NCBI GenBank assembly: GCA_030445775.1 | Contig: JASUTC010000005.1 | Coordinates: forward strand, 1 to 53,099 | Reading direction: 5' to 3' | DNA from: Thermotogaceae bacterium | GTDB taxonomy: Bacteria; Thermotogota; Thermotogae; MWEM01 | Length of the DNA: 53,099 nucleotides | In this document: positions 8,842 through 18,480 of the stretch, piece by piece | Layout: every line of letters starts with the position of its first letter | Numbering within the stretch: the stretch's first letter is position 1 | Notes under the pieces: model-generated | Database searches by the model: none | The model's input: only the letters and a program-made list of their open reading frames with translations | Told to the model about the DNA's origin: nothing | Position numbers and translations under genes: made by a program

Positions 8842-8870
8842 TTTTATTCCCCCCCTATTTAATTAACTCT

Positions 8871-8901
8871 ATTATAACATGATTTTATTTACTTTTTTCA
8901 A
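8871..8901 (-). promoter_or_regulatory. Promoter of the lipoprotein gene
   Basis: Minus strand: TTGAAA (8896-8901), 19-base spacer, TATAAT (8871-8876) extended to TGTTATAAT (8871-8879). It sits 30 bases upstream of the start codon. Confidence 0.6.
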
Positions 8902-8953
8902 GTTATTCTTGCTAACTATGACAGTTCAATTTTTAATAATAAGGAATATGTAC

Positions 8954-8959
8954 TATAAT
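8954..8959 (+). promoter_or_regulatory. -10 element for pepD-M18 unit
   Basis: TATAAT at 8954-8959 lies 38 bases before the pepD ATG, with no convincing -35 partner. The spacing to the start codon and the divergent promoter 55 bases away support a role. Confidence 0.4.
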
Positions 8960-8996
8960 AGGTTGAACTTTACATATTCTACGGGAGGATGATAAT

Positions 8997-10469
8997 ATGT
9001 CAAAACTTGAAGCAATTGAGCCTCAAGCAGTTATTAGAAATTTTGAAAAGATTAGCGCCATTCCACGTTGCTCAGGAAGTGAAAAGGAAATCAGTGATTT
9101 TTTAGTTCAATTTGCAAAAGATTTAGGGTATGAAGCCTATCAAGATAAGGCTTGGAATGTGGTCATAAAAAAACCTGCATCTGAAGGATATGAGAATATT
9201 GATCCCGTTATACTTCAGGGGCATATGGATATGGTATGCGAGAAAAATAAGGCTACAGTACATGATTTTTCAAAGGATCCGATTCAATTGGTAGTGGATG
9301 GGAATATTCTACGCGCTTCAGGTACAACTCTTGGTGCGGATGATGGAATTGCTGTAGCTTATTGTATGGCCATTCTTGAAGATAAAAACCTGCCTCACCC
9401 CCCTCTTGAAATCTTAATCACCACCCAAGAAGAAACAGGTCTTGTGGGTGCGATGAAGTTGGAGGGTGAAAAACTGACGGGCAAAACATTGATCAACATA
9501 GATGGTGAAGAAGAAGGGGTTTTTCTCGTTAGTTGTGCCGGTGGAGTCAGGACGAAATTGATTCTTCCTTTGAAAAAGAAAAAATCTAAAACGGATGAAA
9601 TCACAATGGAATTGTCCATAACAGGATTAAGGGGAGGACATTCCGGAGGAGACATTCACAAAGGTCGGGGGAATGCCAATAAACTAATGGGGCGACTTTT
9701 ATATGAACTGAAGAGGACAGTGAAGTTCAACCTCTACGCACTCGAAGGCGGCGCCAAAATGAACGCCATCCCAAGAGAATGTTCAGCCATTTTGGGATTT
9801 AAAAAAGCAAATATTGAAAAGGCCAAAGAATTGGTCGAAAGTCTTGAGAAGAAGATTACCGCGGAATTTAAGAAGACAGATCCAGATTTTAAAATTCTAT
9901 TTGATGAGGTTAATGAGCTTCCAAAAGGTAAAACTTTACCTTTAAAAAAATCAGCGAAAAATAAGATTATTCATCTTTTGTTAAATATCCCAAACGGTAT
10001 CAATAGCATGAGTCAGGATATAGAAGGCTTGGTAGAAAGCTCAAATAACCTGGGCGTTATTACATTTGAAGGTGATAAAATTCTTTTCGAAAACTCGACA
10101 CGGAGCTCCGTAGAAAGCAAAAAGATTGAAATAAACAGAAAATTGGAAGAACTTGCAAATTATACCGGTTGCGATTTTGAAAACGATTCGGATTATCCCG
10201 GATGGAAATATCGAGAAGATTCCAGATTAAGAGAGCACATGAAGAAGGTTTATCAGGATTTATTTGGTAAAGAGCCGATTGTTGAAGCTATTCACGCGGG
10301 ATTGGAGTGTGGTCTTTTTCTCGATGTGATCAGGGATGATCTTGACATGATTGCCATTGGGCCAAATATGCACGATGTCCACACTCCCGATGAACATCTT
10401 GAATTGGATTCGGCAGGAAGGGTTTATTCCTTTTTAATTGAAACCCTTAAAAGAATGAAGGAGATGTAA
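8997..10469 (+). CDS. pepD: Aminoacyl-histidine dipeptidase (M20, PepD)
   Basis: The 490-residue protein matches the length and motifs of the PepD branch of M20 zinc peptidases. QGHMDMVCEKN at residues 74-84 gives metal-binding His76 and the following Asp78; TLGADDGIAVAY (111-122) gives the bridging Asp; TTQEETGLVGA (142-152) gives the catalytic Glu pair; the late GPNMHDVHTPDE block holds the last His ligand. The enzyme cleaves Xaa-His and other dipeptides in the cytoplasm. GGGAGG seven to eight bases before the ATG is a strong ribosome site. It is followed three bases later by a second peptidase, and the pair probably completes breakdown of imported peptides. Confidence 0.93.
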   Translation: MSKLEAIEPQAVIRNFEKISAIPRCSGSEKEISDFLVQFAKDLGYEAYQDKAWNVVIKKPASEGYENIDPVILQGHMDMVCEKNKATVHDFSKDPIQLVVDGNILRASGTTLGADDGIAVAYCMAILEDKNLPHPPLEILITTQEETGLVGAMKLEGEKLTGKTLINIDGEEEGVFLVSCAGGVRTKLILPLKKKKSKTDEITMELSITGLRGGHSGGDIHKGRGNANKLMGRLLYELKRTVKFNLYALEGGAKMNAIPRECSAILGFKKANIEKAKELVESLEKKITAEFKKTDPDFKILFDEVNELPKGKTLPLKKSAKNKIIHLLLNIPNGINSMSQDIEGLVESSNNLGVITFEGDKILFENSTRSSVESKKIEINRKLEELANYTGCDFENDSDYPGWKYREDSRLREHMKKVYQDLFGKEPIVEAIHAGLECGLFLDVIRDDLDMIAIGPNMHDVHTPDEHLELDSAGRVYSFLIETLKRMKEM

Positions 10470-10472
10470 TCA

Positions 10473-11771
10473 TTGAAGGATATTTATTTAAAAGAAGCAG
10501 GAGAATTAATTAGTTTCATTGAAAAGTCACCCAGTCGGTTTCATGCAGTTGAAGCTGCTCATCTTGTCTTGAATGGGGCTGGTTTCCAAGAGTTGGATAT
10601 CAAGGAAAAATGGAAAATGAAATCGGGTGGAAAGTATTACGTCACGAAAAACGATTCTTCAATGGCAGTTTTTATCGTAGGAAATAAACCCGTGTCTAAT
10701 GCCGGTTTTAAAATAATCGGTTCACATACTGATTCACCTGCTATTAGAATCAAACCCAACCCTGAAATGACTGTTGGCGAAACCTATCTAAAGTTGAACA
10801 CTGAAGTTTACGGTGGCCCTATTTTATACTCATGGTTTGACAGACCTCTTGGTCTTGCTGGCAGAGTAGCCATTCAGGATGAAGAAACCGGAAAGATCAT
10901 TTCAAAACCGGTGAAGGTGGATAAAGTTAAAACAATCATCCCCAGTATAGCCATTCATATGAATCGGGAAGTTAATTCAGGTTTTACAGTAGACAAGCAG
11001 AAAGACCTGCTCCCATTTATCACTTCAATAGAAGAGATAACAAAGAAATTTGATTTAAAGCAAATGTTATCCGAGCAATTAAACGTTGAAAAAGAGCGTG
11101 TACTGGATTTTGAATTGTATTTATACGATATGGCTCAAGGTCAGATTATAGGGTTGGATAATGATATGATTTCCTGTTCTCAAATGGACGATCTGGCGAT
11201 GGTTTATGCCTCTCTTAAGGCTTTGATTGAAGCCCCTGTTGGTGAATCAACGAAAATAGCCATGTTTTTCGATAATGAGGAGATTGGTAGTAAAACAATG
11301 CAGGGAGCCGATTCACCATTGCTAAGTTCAATTCTTGAAAGAATTACATTAGGTATGGGTGAAGATCGCGAATCGTATTTAAGAGCTTTGGAAAATTCTT
11401 TTGTCATTTCATCAGATATGGCACATGCCTTGCATCCAAACGCGCAGGAAAAACACGATCCAACAAATAAACCGTTGATTAATGGGGGACCGGTTATAAA
11501 AATCAGTACAAATTTCAGATATACCAGCGACAGTGAATCAGCTGCTTATTTTGAATCTTTGTGTAAGCTAGCAAATGTTCCTGTACAGCGTTTTGTTAAT
11601 CATTCCAATGAACGTGGTGGAAGTACGATTGCGCCTATAACAGCTGGTAGATTGGGAATTCCGTCGGTAGATATTGGAAATCCCATGCTCTCCATGCATT
11701 CTATTAAAGAATTATGTGGTGTAATGGACCACCATTACTTGATTAAGGTTTTCCAAGAGTTTTATAAATAA
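10473..11771 (+). CDS. apeB: M18 family aminopeptidase
   Basis: A 432-residue cobalt/zinc aminopeptidase of family M18. GSHTDSPAIRIK starts at residue 83 (metal His85, Asp87), a FFDNEEIGS block supplies the catalytic Glu pair, MAHALHP and the C-terminal HSNERGGSTIAPITAG and SMHSIKE blocks complete the active site. It removes N-terminal, mostly acidic or neutral, residues from peptides and usually forms dodecamers. The start is TTG at 10473, with AAGGAGA about eleven bases upstream inside the end of pepD. It is co-transcribed with pepD and closed by a strong terminator. Confidence 0.92.
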   Translation: MKDIYLKEAGELISFIEKSPSRFHAVEAAHLVLNGAGFQELDIKEKWKMKSGGKYYVTKNDSSMAVFIVGNKPVSNAGFKIIGSHTDSPAIRIKPNPEMTVGETYLKLNTEVYGGPILYSWFDRPLGLAGRVAIQDEETGKIISKPVKVDKVKTIIPSIAIHMNREVNSGFTVDKQKDLLPFITSIEEITKKFDLKQMLSEQLNVEKERVLDFELYLYDMAQGQIIGLDNDMISCSQMDDLAMVYASLKALIEAPVGESTKIAMFFDNEEIGSKTMQGADSPLLSSILERITLGMGEDRESYLRALENSFVISSDMAHALHPNAQEKHDPTNKPLINGGPVIKISTNFRYTSDSESAAYFESLCKLANVPVQRFVNHSNERGGSTIAPITAGRLGIPSVDIGNPMLSMHSIKELCGVMDHHYLIKVFQEFYK

Positions 11772-11790
11772 ACTCATCATTACACAGGTC

Positions 11791-11834
11791 AAAAAAACCC
11801 ACCTGCTTCTTTAATCAAAAGGTGGGTTTTTTTT
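11791..11834 (+). terminator. Strong intrinsic terminator
   Basis: An 11-base perfect stem (AAAACCCACCT at 11794-11804 with AGGTGGGTTTT at 11820-11830), a 15-base loop and a run of eight Ts end the peptidase unit. Confidence 0.92.
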
Positions 11835-11945
11835 ATTTTTACAAATGCCATTTGCAAAAAGCTATGAAATAACGAAAGGCTTAAAAATGTAAATTTAACT
11901 TCATTTGTATTATAGCATAGATTTAAAAGAATCAAGTGGAAGTCA

Positions 11946-11954
11946 TGTTATAAT
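11946..11954 (+). promoter_or_regulatory. Extended -10 promoter of the flagellar superoperon
   Basis: TGTTATAAT lies 34 bases before the fliQ ATG, after a terminator, with no clear -35. It looks like a housekeeping promoter and not a sigma-28 site. Confidence 0.55.
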
Positions 11955-11987
11955 GAATTGTTGAGAATGGTAAAAAGGGGGAGTCCT

Positions 11988-12254
11988 ATGACAGTAGAAT
12001 CAATGTTAGATGTTGTTAGAGAAGGTGTCTATACGATACTTATAACAACAGCGCCCGCTTTGATTCTGGCTTTGGGTGTTGGGCTTTTGATAGGGATATT
12101 CCAAGCAGTTACATCCATCAACGAGCAGACCCTTACGATGGTACCCAAAATATTGGTTGTCTTTCTAACTCTTGCCTTTTTAGGCGGATGGATGCTGGAA
12201 AATTTAATCGATTATTTCACACAGATCTTCAATTATTATTTTGCCTTAATTTAA
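11988..12254 (+). CDS. fliQ: Flagellar export gate protein FliQ
   Basis: An 88-residue protein with two long hydrophobic helices, the exact size of FliQ. The start at 11988 (MTVESMLDVVREGVYTIL) is preceded by AAGGGGGAG with six-base spacing; the longer TTG start at 11958 is less likely. FliQ is part of the FliP5-FliQ4-FliR1 gate of the flagellar type III secretion apparatus. The conserved AVTSINEQTLTMVPK loop is present. It is the first gene of a long operon; unusually, fliO and fliP are not upstream, since a peptidase unit and terminator are there instead. Confidence 0.93.
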   Translation: MTVESMLDVVREGVYTILITTAPALILALGVGLLIGIFQAVTSINEQTLTMVPKILVVFLTLAFLGGWMLENLIDYFTQIFNYYFALI

Positions 12255-12255
12255 T

Positions 12256-13041
12256 TTGAACATGGATATTACTCTGCAGAACTGGTTTTTTTTCAGGTTT
12301 ATGACTTGGATAGCGATTCTTTCAAGATTTTCAGGCTTATTTGTCGTAGCTCCTTTTTTTTCCGGGAATTTATTTCCGCTCCGGGTGAAGATACCGCTAA
12401 CAATTACCCTTTCTTTTATCGTTCTTTATTTTGTTCCTGATTATATTCCCATGGATTTACCGATTGGAGACACCTTTGCAATTATTTTAATTAATTTCTT
12501 ATACGGACTATCAGCCGGTTTAGTAGCAAATCTGATGTTTTTCGGTTTGTTATTCGCAGGAGATATCTTTGGTTATCAATTGGGTTTTGCTGCAGCCAAT
12601 ATCTTTGATCCACAGAGTCAAACGCAAAGTGTTATAGTGAGTCAATTAGTCTTCTTGACGGGGACTTATATTTTTACCATCATTAAAGGGCCTGTGATTC
12701 TTCTGGGAATACTAATTGACAGCTTTAATCAAATACCTGCAGGGATCATGGCCTTTGATCAAGATATTGCATGGAACATTTCCATCGTTCTGGGAGAGGT
12801 GTTTGTGTTTGGCATGAAAGTCGGGATGCCTATCATTGTTTTTATGTTGTTGGTAACGGTTGTCTTGGGAATTATGGCCAAGTTGTTGCCGCAATTGAAT
12901 GTCTTTATTGTGGGAATTCCTTTAAAGATATTGGTTGGGTTAATAATTCTTATTGGCCTTTTACCTATTCTTGCGGAGACTATGGTAAGATATACACGTG
13001 AACTGGGGGATTGGATATCAAATACGATGAATTCCTTTTAA
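12256..13041 (+). CDS. fliR: Flagellar export gate protein FliR
   Basis: A 261-residue (or 259 if ATG at 12262 is used) polytopic membrane protein with the FliR pattern of about six helices and the conserved early block ILSRFSGLFVVAPFFSG and AGDIFGYQLGFAAANIFDP. It caps the FliP/FliQ ring in the export gate. Neither TTG 12256 nor ATG 12262 has a good ribosome site; being one or seven bases after fliQ, initiation is probably by coupling. The end overlaps flhB by 31 bases. Confidence 0.92.
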   Translation: MNMDITLQNWFFFRFMTWIAILSRFSGLFVVAPFFSGNLFPLRVKIPLTITLSFIVLYFVPDYIPMDLPIGDTFAIILINFLYGLSAGLVANLMFFGLLFAGDIFGYQLGFAAANIFDPQSQTQSVIVSQLVFLTGTYIFTIIKGPVILLGILIDSFNQIPAGIMAFDQDIAWNISIVLGEVFVFGMKVGMPIIVFMLLVTVVLGIMAKLLPQLNVFIVGIPLKILVGLIILIGLLPILAETMVRYTRELGDWISNTMNSF

Positions 13042-14144
13042 ATGGACAAAAGAAGAAACTAAAAATTGATATTCAGTTTTTTGCCAAAGATCCTGATAAA
13101 ACTGAGAAAGCTACACCGAGAAGAAGACAGAAGGCAAGGGAAGAAGGTCAGGTTTCCTATTCTAAAGACCTTGCTATGGCCATTGTGTTTCTCGGCGTGA
13201 TTGTCATGCTGCGATTGATGATTCCCATGGTTTATAAAGGAATGGAGCAAATGCTTACTTTTTTCTGTGCTTTACCTAATATGGGAAATTATAGAGAATA
13301 TACAGCATTGGGAGAGTATATTTCTTTAACGGGACAAGATTTAATGTGGGGGTTGGTCATCATTTTGCTCTCCGGAGTTGCTATGGCTATCGTAACTGGT
13401 TTTGCTCAAACAAAAGGTTTACTTGTTTTCAAAAAGGCCTTTAAATTTGACTTGAACAAGATTAATCCTATAGAAGGATTTAAACGATTGTTTTCCTTGC
13501 GTTCTGTGATAGAACTCCTGAAAAATCTCGCGAAGCTTGCTTTGTTAGGCTTTATCGGGTATTCATTCATTAATGGTATTTGGTCAATTCTTTTTTTATT
13601 ACCTGATTATTCTATTGAACAATCTCTCGTTTTTTTGGCTGATTCACTGTATCAAATGGCTTTGAGAATTGCCTTGGCTTTAATTGTATTGGGCTTTGTT
13701 GATTTTTTCTACCAAAGATGGGAATTTGAACGGGATATCAAGATGTCAAAGAAAGAAGTTAAAGATGAAAGAAAAGATATAGAAGGGAACCCTGAGATTA
13801 AACGAAAGCAGCGACAAATGATGTCAGAAATGTCGCAACGCCATATGATGGAGGAGGTGCCATCGGCCACGGTCGTTGTAACAAACCCGACTCATTTATC
13901 CATTGCCATCAAGTTCGAACTGGATAAGATGAATGCTCCGCTTGTTGTGGCTAAAGGCGCTGATAATATTGCATTTAGGATAAGAGAAATAGCAAAAGAA
14001 TATCATGTGCCTTTCTATGAAGATAAATTACTGGCACGTGAACTTTACGAAAGAGTGGAGATTGGAGAAGAGATTCCGAATGACATGTACAGAGCAGTTG
14101 CAGAAGTATTGGCCTTTGTATTCAAGAATTCCGGGAAGGTGTAA
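13011..14144 (+). CDS. flhB: Flagellar export switch protein FlhB
   Basis: A 377-residue protein with four membrane helices (about 55-230) and a cytoplasmic domain bearing the self-cleavage motif NPTH at residues 292-295 (cleavage between Asn292 and Pro293). The N-terminal IDIQFFAKDPDKTEKATPRR region is typical of FlhB. It controls the switch from rod/hook to filament substrate export. The start is TTG at 13011, inside fliR, with a GGGGGA just upstream; the N-terminal ten residues are therefore uncertain. flhA follows after three bases. Confidence 0.95.
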   Translation: MDIKYDEFLLNGQKKKLKIDIQFFAKDPDKTEKATPRRRQKAREEGQVSYSKDLAMAIVFLGVIVMLRLMIPMVYKGMEQMLTFFCALPNMGNYREYTALGEYISLTGQDLMWGLVIILLSGVAMAIVTGFAQTKGLLVFKKAFKFDLNKINPIEGFKRLFSLRSVIELLKNLAKLALLGFIGYSFINGIWSILFLLPDYSIEQSLVFLADSLYQMALRIALALIVLGFVDFFYQRWEFERDIKMSKKEVKDERKDIEGNPEIKRKQRQMMSEMSQRHMMEEVPSATVVVTNPTHLSIAIKFELDKMNAPLVVAKGADNIAFRIREIAKEYHVPFYEDKLLARELYERVEIGEEIPNDMYRAVAEVLAFVFKNSGKV

Positions 14145-14147
14145 CAG

Positions 14148-16262
14148 ATGAAAAATATGGATGTAATTGTTTCATTAATGGTTGTTGGCATTATCTTTTT
14201 AATGATTTTGCCCGTTCCCACATTTTTATTAGATTCTTTTCAAATGATTAACATCTCCTTTTCCCTTGTCATTATTTTGGCGACAATGTATGTGAGATCA
14301 GCTCTTGAGTTGTCTTCTTTTCCCAGTATCTTGTTAGTGGTTACATTGTTGCGTTTGTCTTTGAATATAACTTCCACAAGACTTATCTTGTTGAATGGGA
14401 AAAATTTTGACGGGAAAGTCATTAAAACCTTTGGTAACTTTGTTGTCAGCGGTAATTACATTGTTGGTTTGATCATCTTCTTAATTCTTGTTATTATTCA
14501 ATTCATCGTCATTACAAAAGGTGCTGAGAGAATTTCCGAGGTTGGGGCACGTTTTACTCTCGATGCAATGCCTGGCAAACAAATGAGTGTGGATGCCGAT
14601 TACAATGCGGGATTGATTACCGAAGATGAAGCGCGAAAAAAAAGGGAAGACATCAGAAGAGAGGCCGATTTCTACGGTGCAATGGATGGTGCAAGTAAAT
14701 TTGTTCGTGGAGATGCTATTGCCGGCATCATCATTGTTTTTATCAATATTATAGGTGGGTTAATCATTGGGGTTGTCCAACTGGGTATGGAGATTGGGGA
14801 GGCAGCCCAAGTATTTACTCTGTTGACTGTTGGAGACGGTTTGGCTTCTCAGATTCCCGCATTACTCATATCCACATCAAGTGGTATTCTCGTTTCAAGA
14901 TCTGCCTCAGAATCAAACTTGGGTAATGATATGCTTCGTGAATTATCCAGTGAAACGAAAGTGTTGTATTTAACCGGTGGTGTTTTGGTTTTTTTGACAC
15001 TGTTTACTCCCTTACCGACTTTTCTTGGTCTTCTTATAGGTGGAGGCCTTATTCTTGTTGCCTATTTTTCCTCGCAAAAGGAAAAGGAAACAGCCGTCGC
15101 TGCTGCAGGTGGTGGAGGTGGTGTTGGATTTGCCGGTTTGGAAGGTCCAAAGCCAAAAGGCCCATCAGCCGGTGGTGAAGCAGAAAGAGCAGAAGCACCT
15201 AGTGCGCCATCTTTAACCTCTGCTGAAGAAGTTTCCGAGATCATTCAATCGGATACGCTGGATGTAGAGTTTGGTTACGGGATTCTTCCTTTAGCTGATC
15301 CCGGGCAAGGTGGGGACTTGTTGGACCGAATCACCATGGTCCGAAAGCAAACGGCTTATGAATATGGTCTCATTTTAAGTCCTATCAGAGTTAGAGACAG
15401 TGTTTTGTTAAAAGCAAACGAATATATGATAAAATTAAAAGGGACCGAATTAACTAAATATGAGCTATGGCCGGATAGATTGTTAGCTATTAATCCGGGT
15501 ACTGCGCAGGGAGTTTTACCTGGTATAGCCAGTAAAGAGCCTGCTTTTGGATTAGAAGCTTATTGGATTGATGAAAGCCAGAGGGATCAAGCAACCAGTC
15601 AGGGTTATACCGTCGTAGATCCCCCCAGCGTATTTGCAACACATTTTTCAGAAATTGTGAAGCAGCACGCTTATGAATTGCTGGGTAGAAAAGAAATGGA
15701 TCTGTTGATTAAAGGTTTAAAAGAGAATTTTTCTGAGCTTGTAGATGAAGTGATACCTGATCTTTTGAAGATTTACGAAGTTCAAAGGATCCTTCAAAAC
15801 CTTTTAAGAGAAAGGGTTTCAATAAGAAACCTTCCGCTGATATTTGAAACGATTTCGGAGTATGCGGAGAAAACAAAAGATATTGATTATCTGACTGAAT
15901 TCGTGAGAAGAGCGCTTAAAAGGCAGATTTGTATTGCAAATCGTTCAGATGACGGACAAATTCATGCGGTTGGGATTGACCCTAATTTAGAAAGACAATT
16001 GTCTTCTCAAATAAGAGAAACTGAAGATGAGAGATACCTCGCACTCAACCCCGATTTGATGCAGCAGTTGATAGACAGATTTTCAAAAGGCGTGGAAAAA
16101 ATCATGCAAAAAGGGTACATGCCTGTTATCGTTTGTTCGGGGAACATAAGAATTTACTTGTATAAAGCTCTCGAGAAATCACTCCAGAGTATAGCATTTA
16201 TTTCCTATGAGGAACTTGTTGATGACATTCCCTTTAGTGTAGAAACGGTGATTAAAATATGA
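14148..16262 (+). CDS. flhA: Flagellar export gate ATP/PMF-coupled protein FlhA
   Basis: At 704 residues with about eight N-terminal helices and a large cytoplasmic C-domain this is full-length FlhA. The cytoplasmic FHIPEP loop region is recognisable (DAMPGKQMSVDADYNAGLI, residues about 144-162), and the nonamer-forming C-domain carries PLADPGQGGDLLDRI. A long Gly/Ala/Pro-rich, low-complexity linker (about residues 315-355, with a GGGGG run) joins the two halves; this is longer and more repetitive than I expect from the family. It couples proton flow to export. The stop overlaps the flhF start by four bases. Confidence 0.96.
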   Translation: MKNMDVIVSLMVVGIIFLMILPVPTFLLDSFQMINISFSLVIILATMYVRSALELSSFPSILLVVTLLRLSLNITSTRLILLNGKNFDGKVIKTFGNFVVSGNYIVGLIIFLILVIIQFIVITKGAERISEVGARFTLDAMPGKQMSVDADYNAGLITEDEARKKREDIRREADFYGAMDGASKFVRGDAIAGIIIVFINIIGGLIIGVVQLGMEIGEAAQVFTLLTVGDGLASQIPALLISTSSGILVSRSASESNLGNDMLRELSSETKVLYLTGGVLVFLTLFTPLPTFLGLLIGGGLILVAYFSSQKEKETAVAAAGGGGGVGFAGLEGPKPKGPSAGGEAERAEAPSAPSLTSAEEVSEIIQSDTLDVEFGYGILPLADPGQGGDLLDRITMVRKQTAYEYGLILSPIRVRDSVLLKANEYMIKLKGTELTKYELWPDRLLAINPGTAQGVLPGIASKEPAFGLEAYWIDESQRDQATSQGYTVVDPPSVFATHFSEIVKQHAYELLGRKEMDLLIKGLKENFSELVDEVIPDLLKIYEVQRILQNLLRERVSIRNLPLIFETISEYAEKTKDIDYLTEFVRRALKRQICIANRSDDGQIHAVGIDPNLERQLSSQIRETEDERYLALNPDLMQQLIDRFSKGVEKIMQKGYMPVIVCSGNIRIYLYKALEKSLQSIAFISYEELVDDIPFSVETVIKI

Positions 16263-17638
16263 AGATAAAAAAGTATGTCGTAGACGATGTTAAGACGGCT
16301 TTAAAGCGAATCAAAAATGAACTTGGAGAAGATGCAGTGATACTTCAAACCCGAAAGTTTAAAAAGGGTGGCTTTTTAGGGATTGGAAGTAGTGTCAAAT
16401 ACGAAGTTACTGCCGTTGCAGATGATAAGGAAAAGAGAAACGATTCAAAAAAACAGGAATCAAAAAACGAATATGATGGATGGGTTGACAGCAAAAAATT
16501 GTATGAGTTAAAAAAGATCCTATCTCAAAACAGTATGATTAAAAACGAAAAAGTCCAGCAAACAACAAATCCTGTTAATAAAAGAAATGATTACAACCCT
16601 TCTATTCCGGAAATCGATTATCAATATCCCGCTAAAAGGGTGAATAATCAAAATTATTATCCTGAAAAAAGTTGGAATACTATGAACAGCCATTCTAAGA
16701 CTCGAGAAGAAACCAGTGGAGTTTCTGTGACCGAACACAAGTCTATCAATGAAATGAAAAAAGAGATGTTATCCATGAAACGGTTGATGCAGGATCTTTC
16801 CTTGAAGATGGATAAAGAATCCTATTTACCCGGTATTCCGGAAGAGTATAAAAAGATATACAAAGCGTTAAAAAAACACGAGTTAAACGATGATATCGCC
16901 AGAAAGATTGTTGAATCATTGAGAATAGTGACTCAGGATAAGAATTTCAGTACTTTGGACTTTGAAAAGAAGTTTGTTGACATTCTACACCCGATCATTA
17001 AAACAGACAACCCCTTAAAAGAATACGATAAAGGAGATATCATCTTTTTCGTGGGTCCAACAGGAGTGGGTAAGACAACTACGCTAACCAAAATTGCAGC
17101 CATGCTTTCTTTGGAAATGCGCAAAAAAGTTGGAATATTAACCATTGATACTTACAGGATAGCTGCGGTGGATCAGCTGAAAACCAGTGCAGATATAATG
17201 GGAATTGAAGTTGGAGTGGCTTATAACCCAGGTGAGTTAAGAAGTATGTTGGAGAAGTTTGTCAACTATGATCTGATACTTGTTGATACAGCCGGTAGAA
17301 GTCAGAAAAATGAGATGCAAATGTCCGAATTGACCAGGTATTTACAGATTGTAAATCCCAAATACATTTTTTTAACAGAAAGCATGAACGTCAGGAAGGA
17401 TGATTTGTTTGACATCATTGAACAGTTTTCGGTAGTCTCTCCCACGCATATTATACTAACGAAGTCAGATGAGACGAGTTATTACGGTTCGATTGTTGAG
17501 ATTACCAATAATTATGACATACCTGTGGCATTTGTGACAAATGGACAGAGGATTCCGGAGGATATTATGGTTGCTGATTCAAAAAGACTTGCTTCAATTA
17601 TTGTCAAAGAGGTGTTGAAAAATGCCCGATCAAACTGA
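16259..17638 (+). CDS. flhF: SRP-family GTPase FlhF
   Basis: A 459-residue protein with a basic, poorly conserved B region (residues about 55-160), an N domain and an SRP-type G domain: P-loop GPTGVGKTTT at 266-275, DTYRIAAVDQL at about 297-307, and DTAGR at 343-347. FlhF places and licenses flagella at the pole, with FlhG as its activator. Its N-terminal KYVVDDVKTALKRIKNELGED is typical. It overlaps flhA by four and flhG by 17 bases. FlhF with FlhG points to controlled number and position of flagella. Confidence 0.94.
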   Translation: MKIKKYVVDDVKTALKRIKNELGEDAVILQTRKFKKGGFLGIGSSVKYEVTAVADDKEKRNDSKKQESKNEYDGWVDSKKLYELKKILSQNSMIKNEKVQQTTNPVNKRNDYNPSIPEIDYQYPAKRVNNQNYYPEKSWNTMNSHSKTREETSGVSVTEHKSINEMKKEMLSMKRLMQDLSLKMDKESYLPGIPEEYKKIYKALKKHELNDDIARKIVESLRIVTQDKNFSTLDFEKKFVDILHPIIKTDNPLKEYDKGDIIFFVGPTGVGKTTTLTKIAAMLSLEMRKKVGILTIDTYRIAAVDQLKTSADIMGIEVGVAYNPGELRSMLEKFVNYDLILVDTAGRSQKNEMQMSELTRYLQIVNPKYIFLTESMNVRKDDLFDIIEQFSVVSPTHIILTKSDETSYYGSIVEITNNYDIPVAFVTNGQRIPEDIMVADSKRLASIIVKEVLKNARSN

Positions 17639-18470
17639 AACACTTAAACAAGTTGTTGCAAGTCAGAGTCTTGAAATCATATTAGTTGCTAGTGGTAAAG
17701 GCGGTGTTGGAAAAAGTGTAATTGCTACCAATCTGGCGGTTTCACTGGCCAGAAACCAAAAAAACGTGCTGCTCTTTGATGCCGATGCCGGCTTTGCCAA
17801 TGCCGATATTCTTTTAGGTGTAACGACTAAAAACACCTTGAGAGATTACTTAATCAGCGATATGGAATTGAAGGATGTGATTTATCCCACACGATATGGT
17901 GTTTGGCTTTTAAGCAGTGGAACGGATGTACAAGACTTAATCGCATTCAGAAAGGAACCAAAGAGTAGATTTATCGATGATTTCATGCACATGGCTTTGG
18001 ATATGAATTACGCCATTGTTGATACGGGTGCCGGGTACACTGAAGAATTGTTATCTTTTTATTCGGCAGCTGATAAGCTGTTTTTGGTGACAACTCCTGA
18101 ACCGACGGCGTTAATGAACGTATATACTCTGGCAAAGGTATTGTCCAGCAACGGTATTTTCCCTGAGCTTTACCTGATAATGAATCAGTCCAGAAATACT
18201 TCAAAGGATATCAAAGTATTGGACAGGTTTTCATATGTTATTGAAAAATTTGCCGGTTGGAAAGTTCAAGAAAGATTTATTTTAAGAAGCGACAAGACCG
18301 TCAGTAACAGTGTTATCAAACAAGTACCCTTAATTGAGCTCTACCAGCATTCGCAACCGGCACAAACGATAGCACGATTGACTGATCAAGTGTTAAAGGA
18401 TGAATTGGAAGAGAAAAACGATGATGGTGGTTTTCTCACTAAAATCAAAAAACTTTTTGGAATAAAGTAG
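17622..18470 (+). CDS. flhG: MinD-like ATPase FlhG
   Basis: A 282-residue MinD/ParA-type ATPase. The deviant Walker A motif GKGGVGKSVIATNLA starts near residue 25 with the signature Lys26 and Lys31; LFDADAGFANADILLG follows as switch I. A basic/amphipathic C-terminal segment (FLTKIKKLFGIK) may be a membrane-targeting helix. FlhG stimulates FlhF GTPase and limits flagellar number. The gene overlaps flhF and precedes two PilZ proteins, linking it to c-di-GMP control of motility. No truncation seen. Confidence 0.92.
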   Translation: MPDQTETLKQVVASQSLEIILVASGKGGVGKSVIATNLAVSLARNQKNVLLFDADAGFANADILLGVTTKNTLRDYLISDMELKDVIYPTRYGVWLLSSGTDVQDLIAFRKEPKSRFIDDFMHMALDMNYAIVDTGAGYTEELLSFYSAADKLFLVTTPEPTALMNVYTLAKVLSSNGIFPELYLIMNQSRNTSKDIKVLDRFSYVIEKFAGWKVQERFILRSDKTVSNSVIKQVPLIELYQHSQPAQTIARLTDQVLKDELEEKNDDGGFLTKIKKLFGIK

Positions 18471-18480
18471 GCTGTCCATC

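Noticed and set aside
11958-11990. Extended N-terminus for FliQ from TTG 11958
   Set aside because: It would place the strong ribosome site inside the gene and give a length beyond the family's 88-90 residues.
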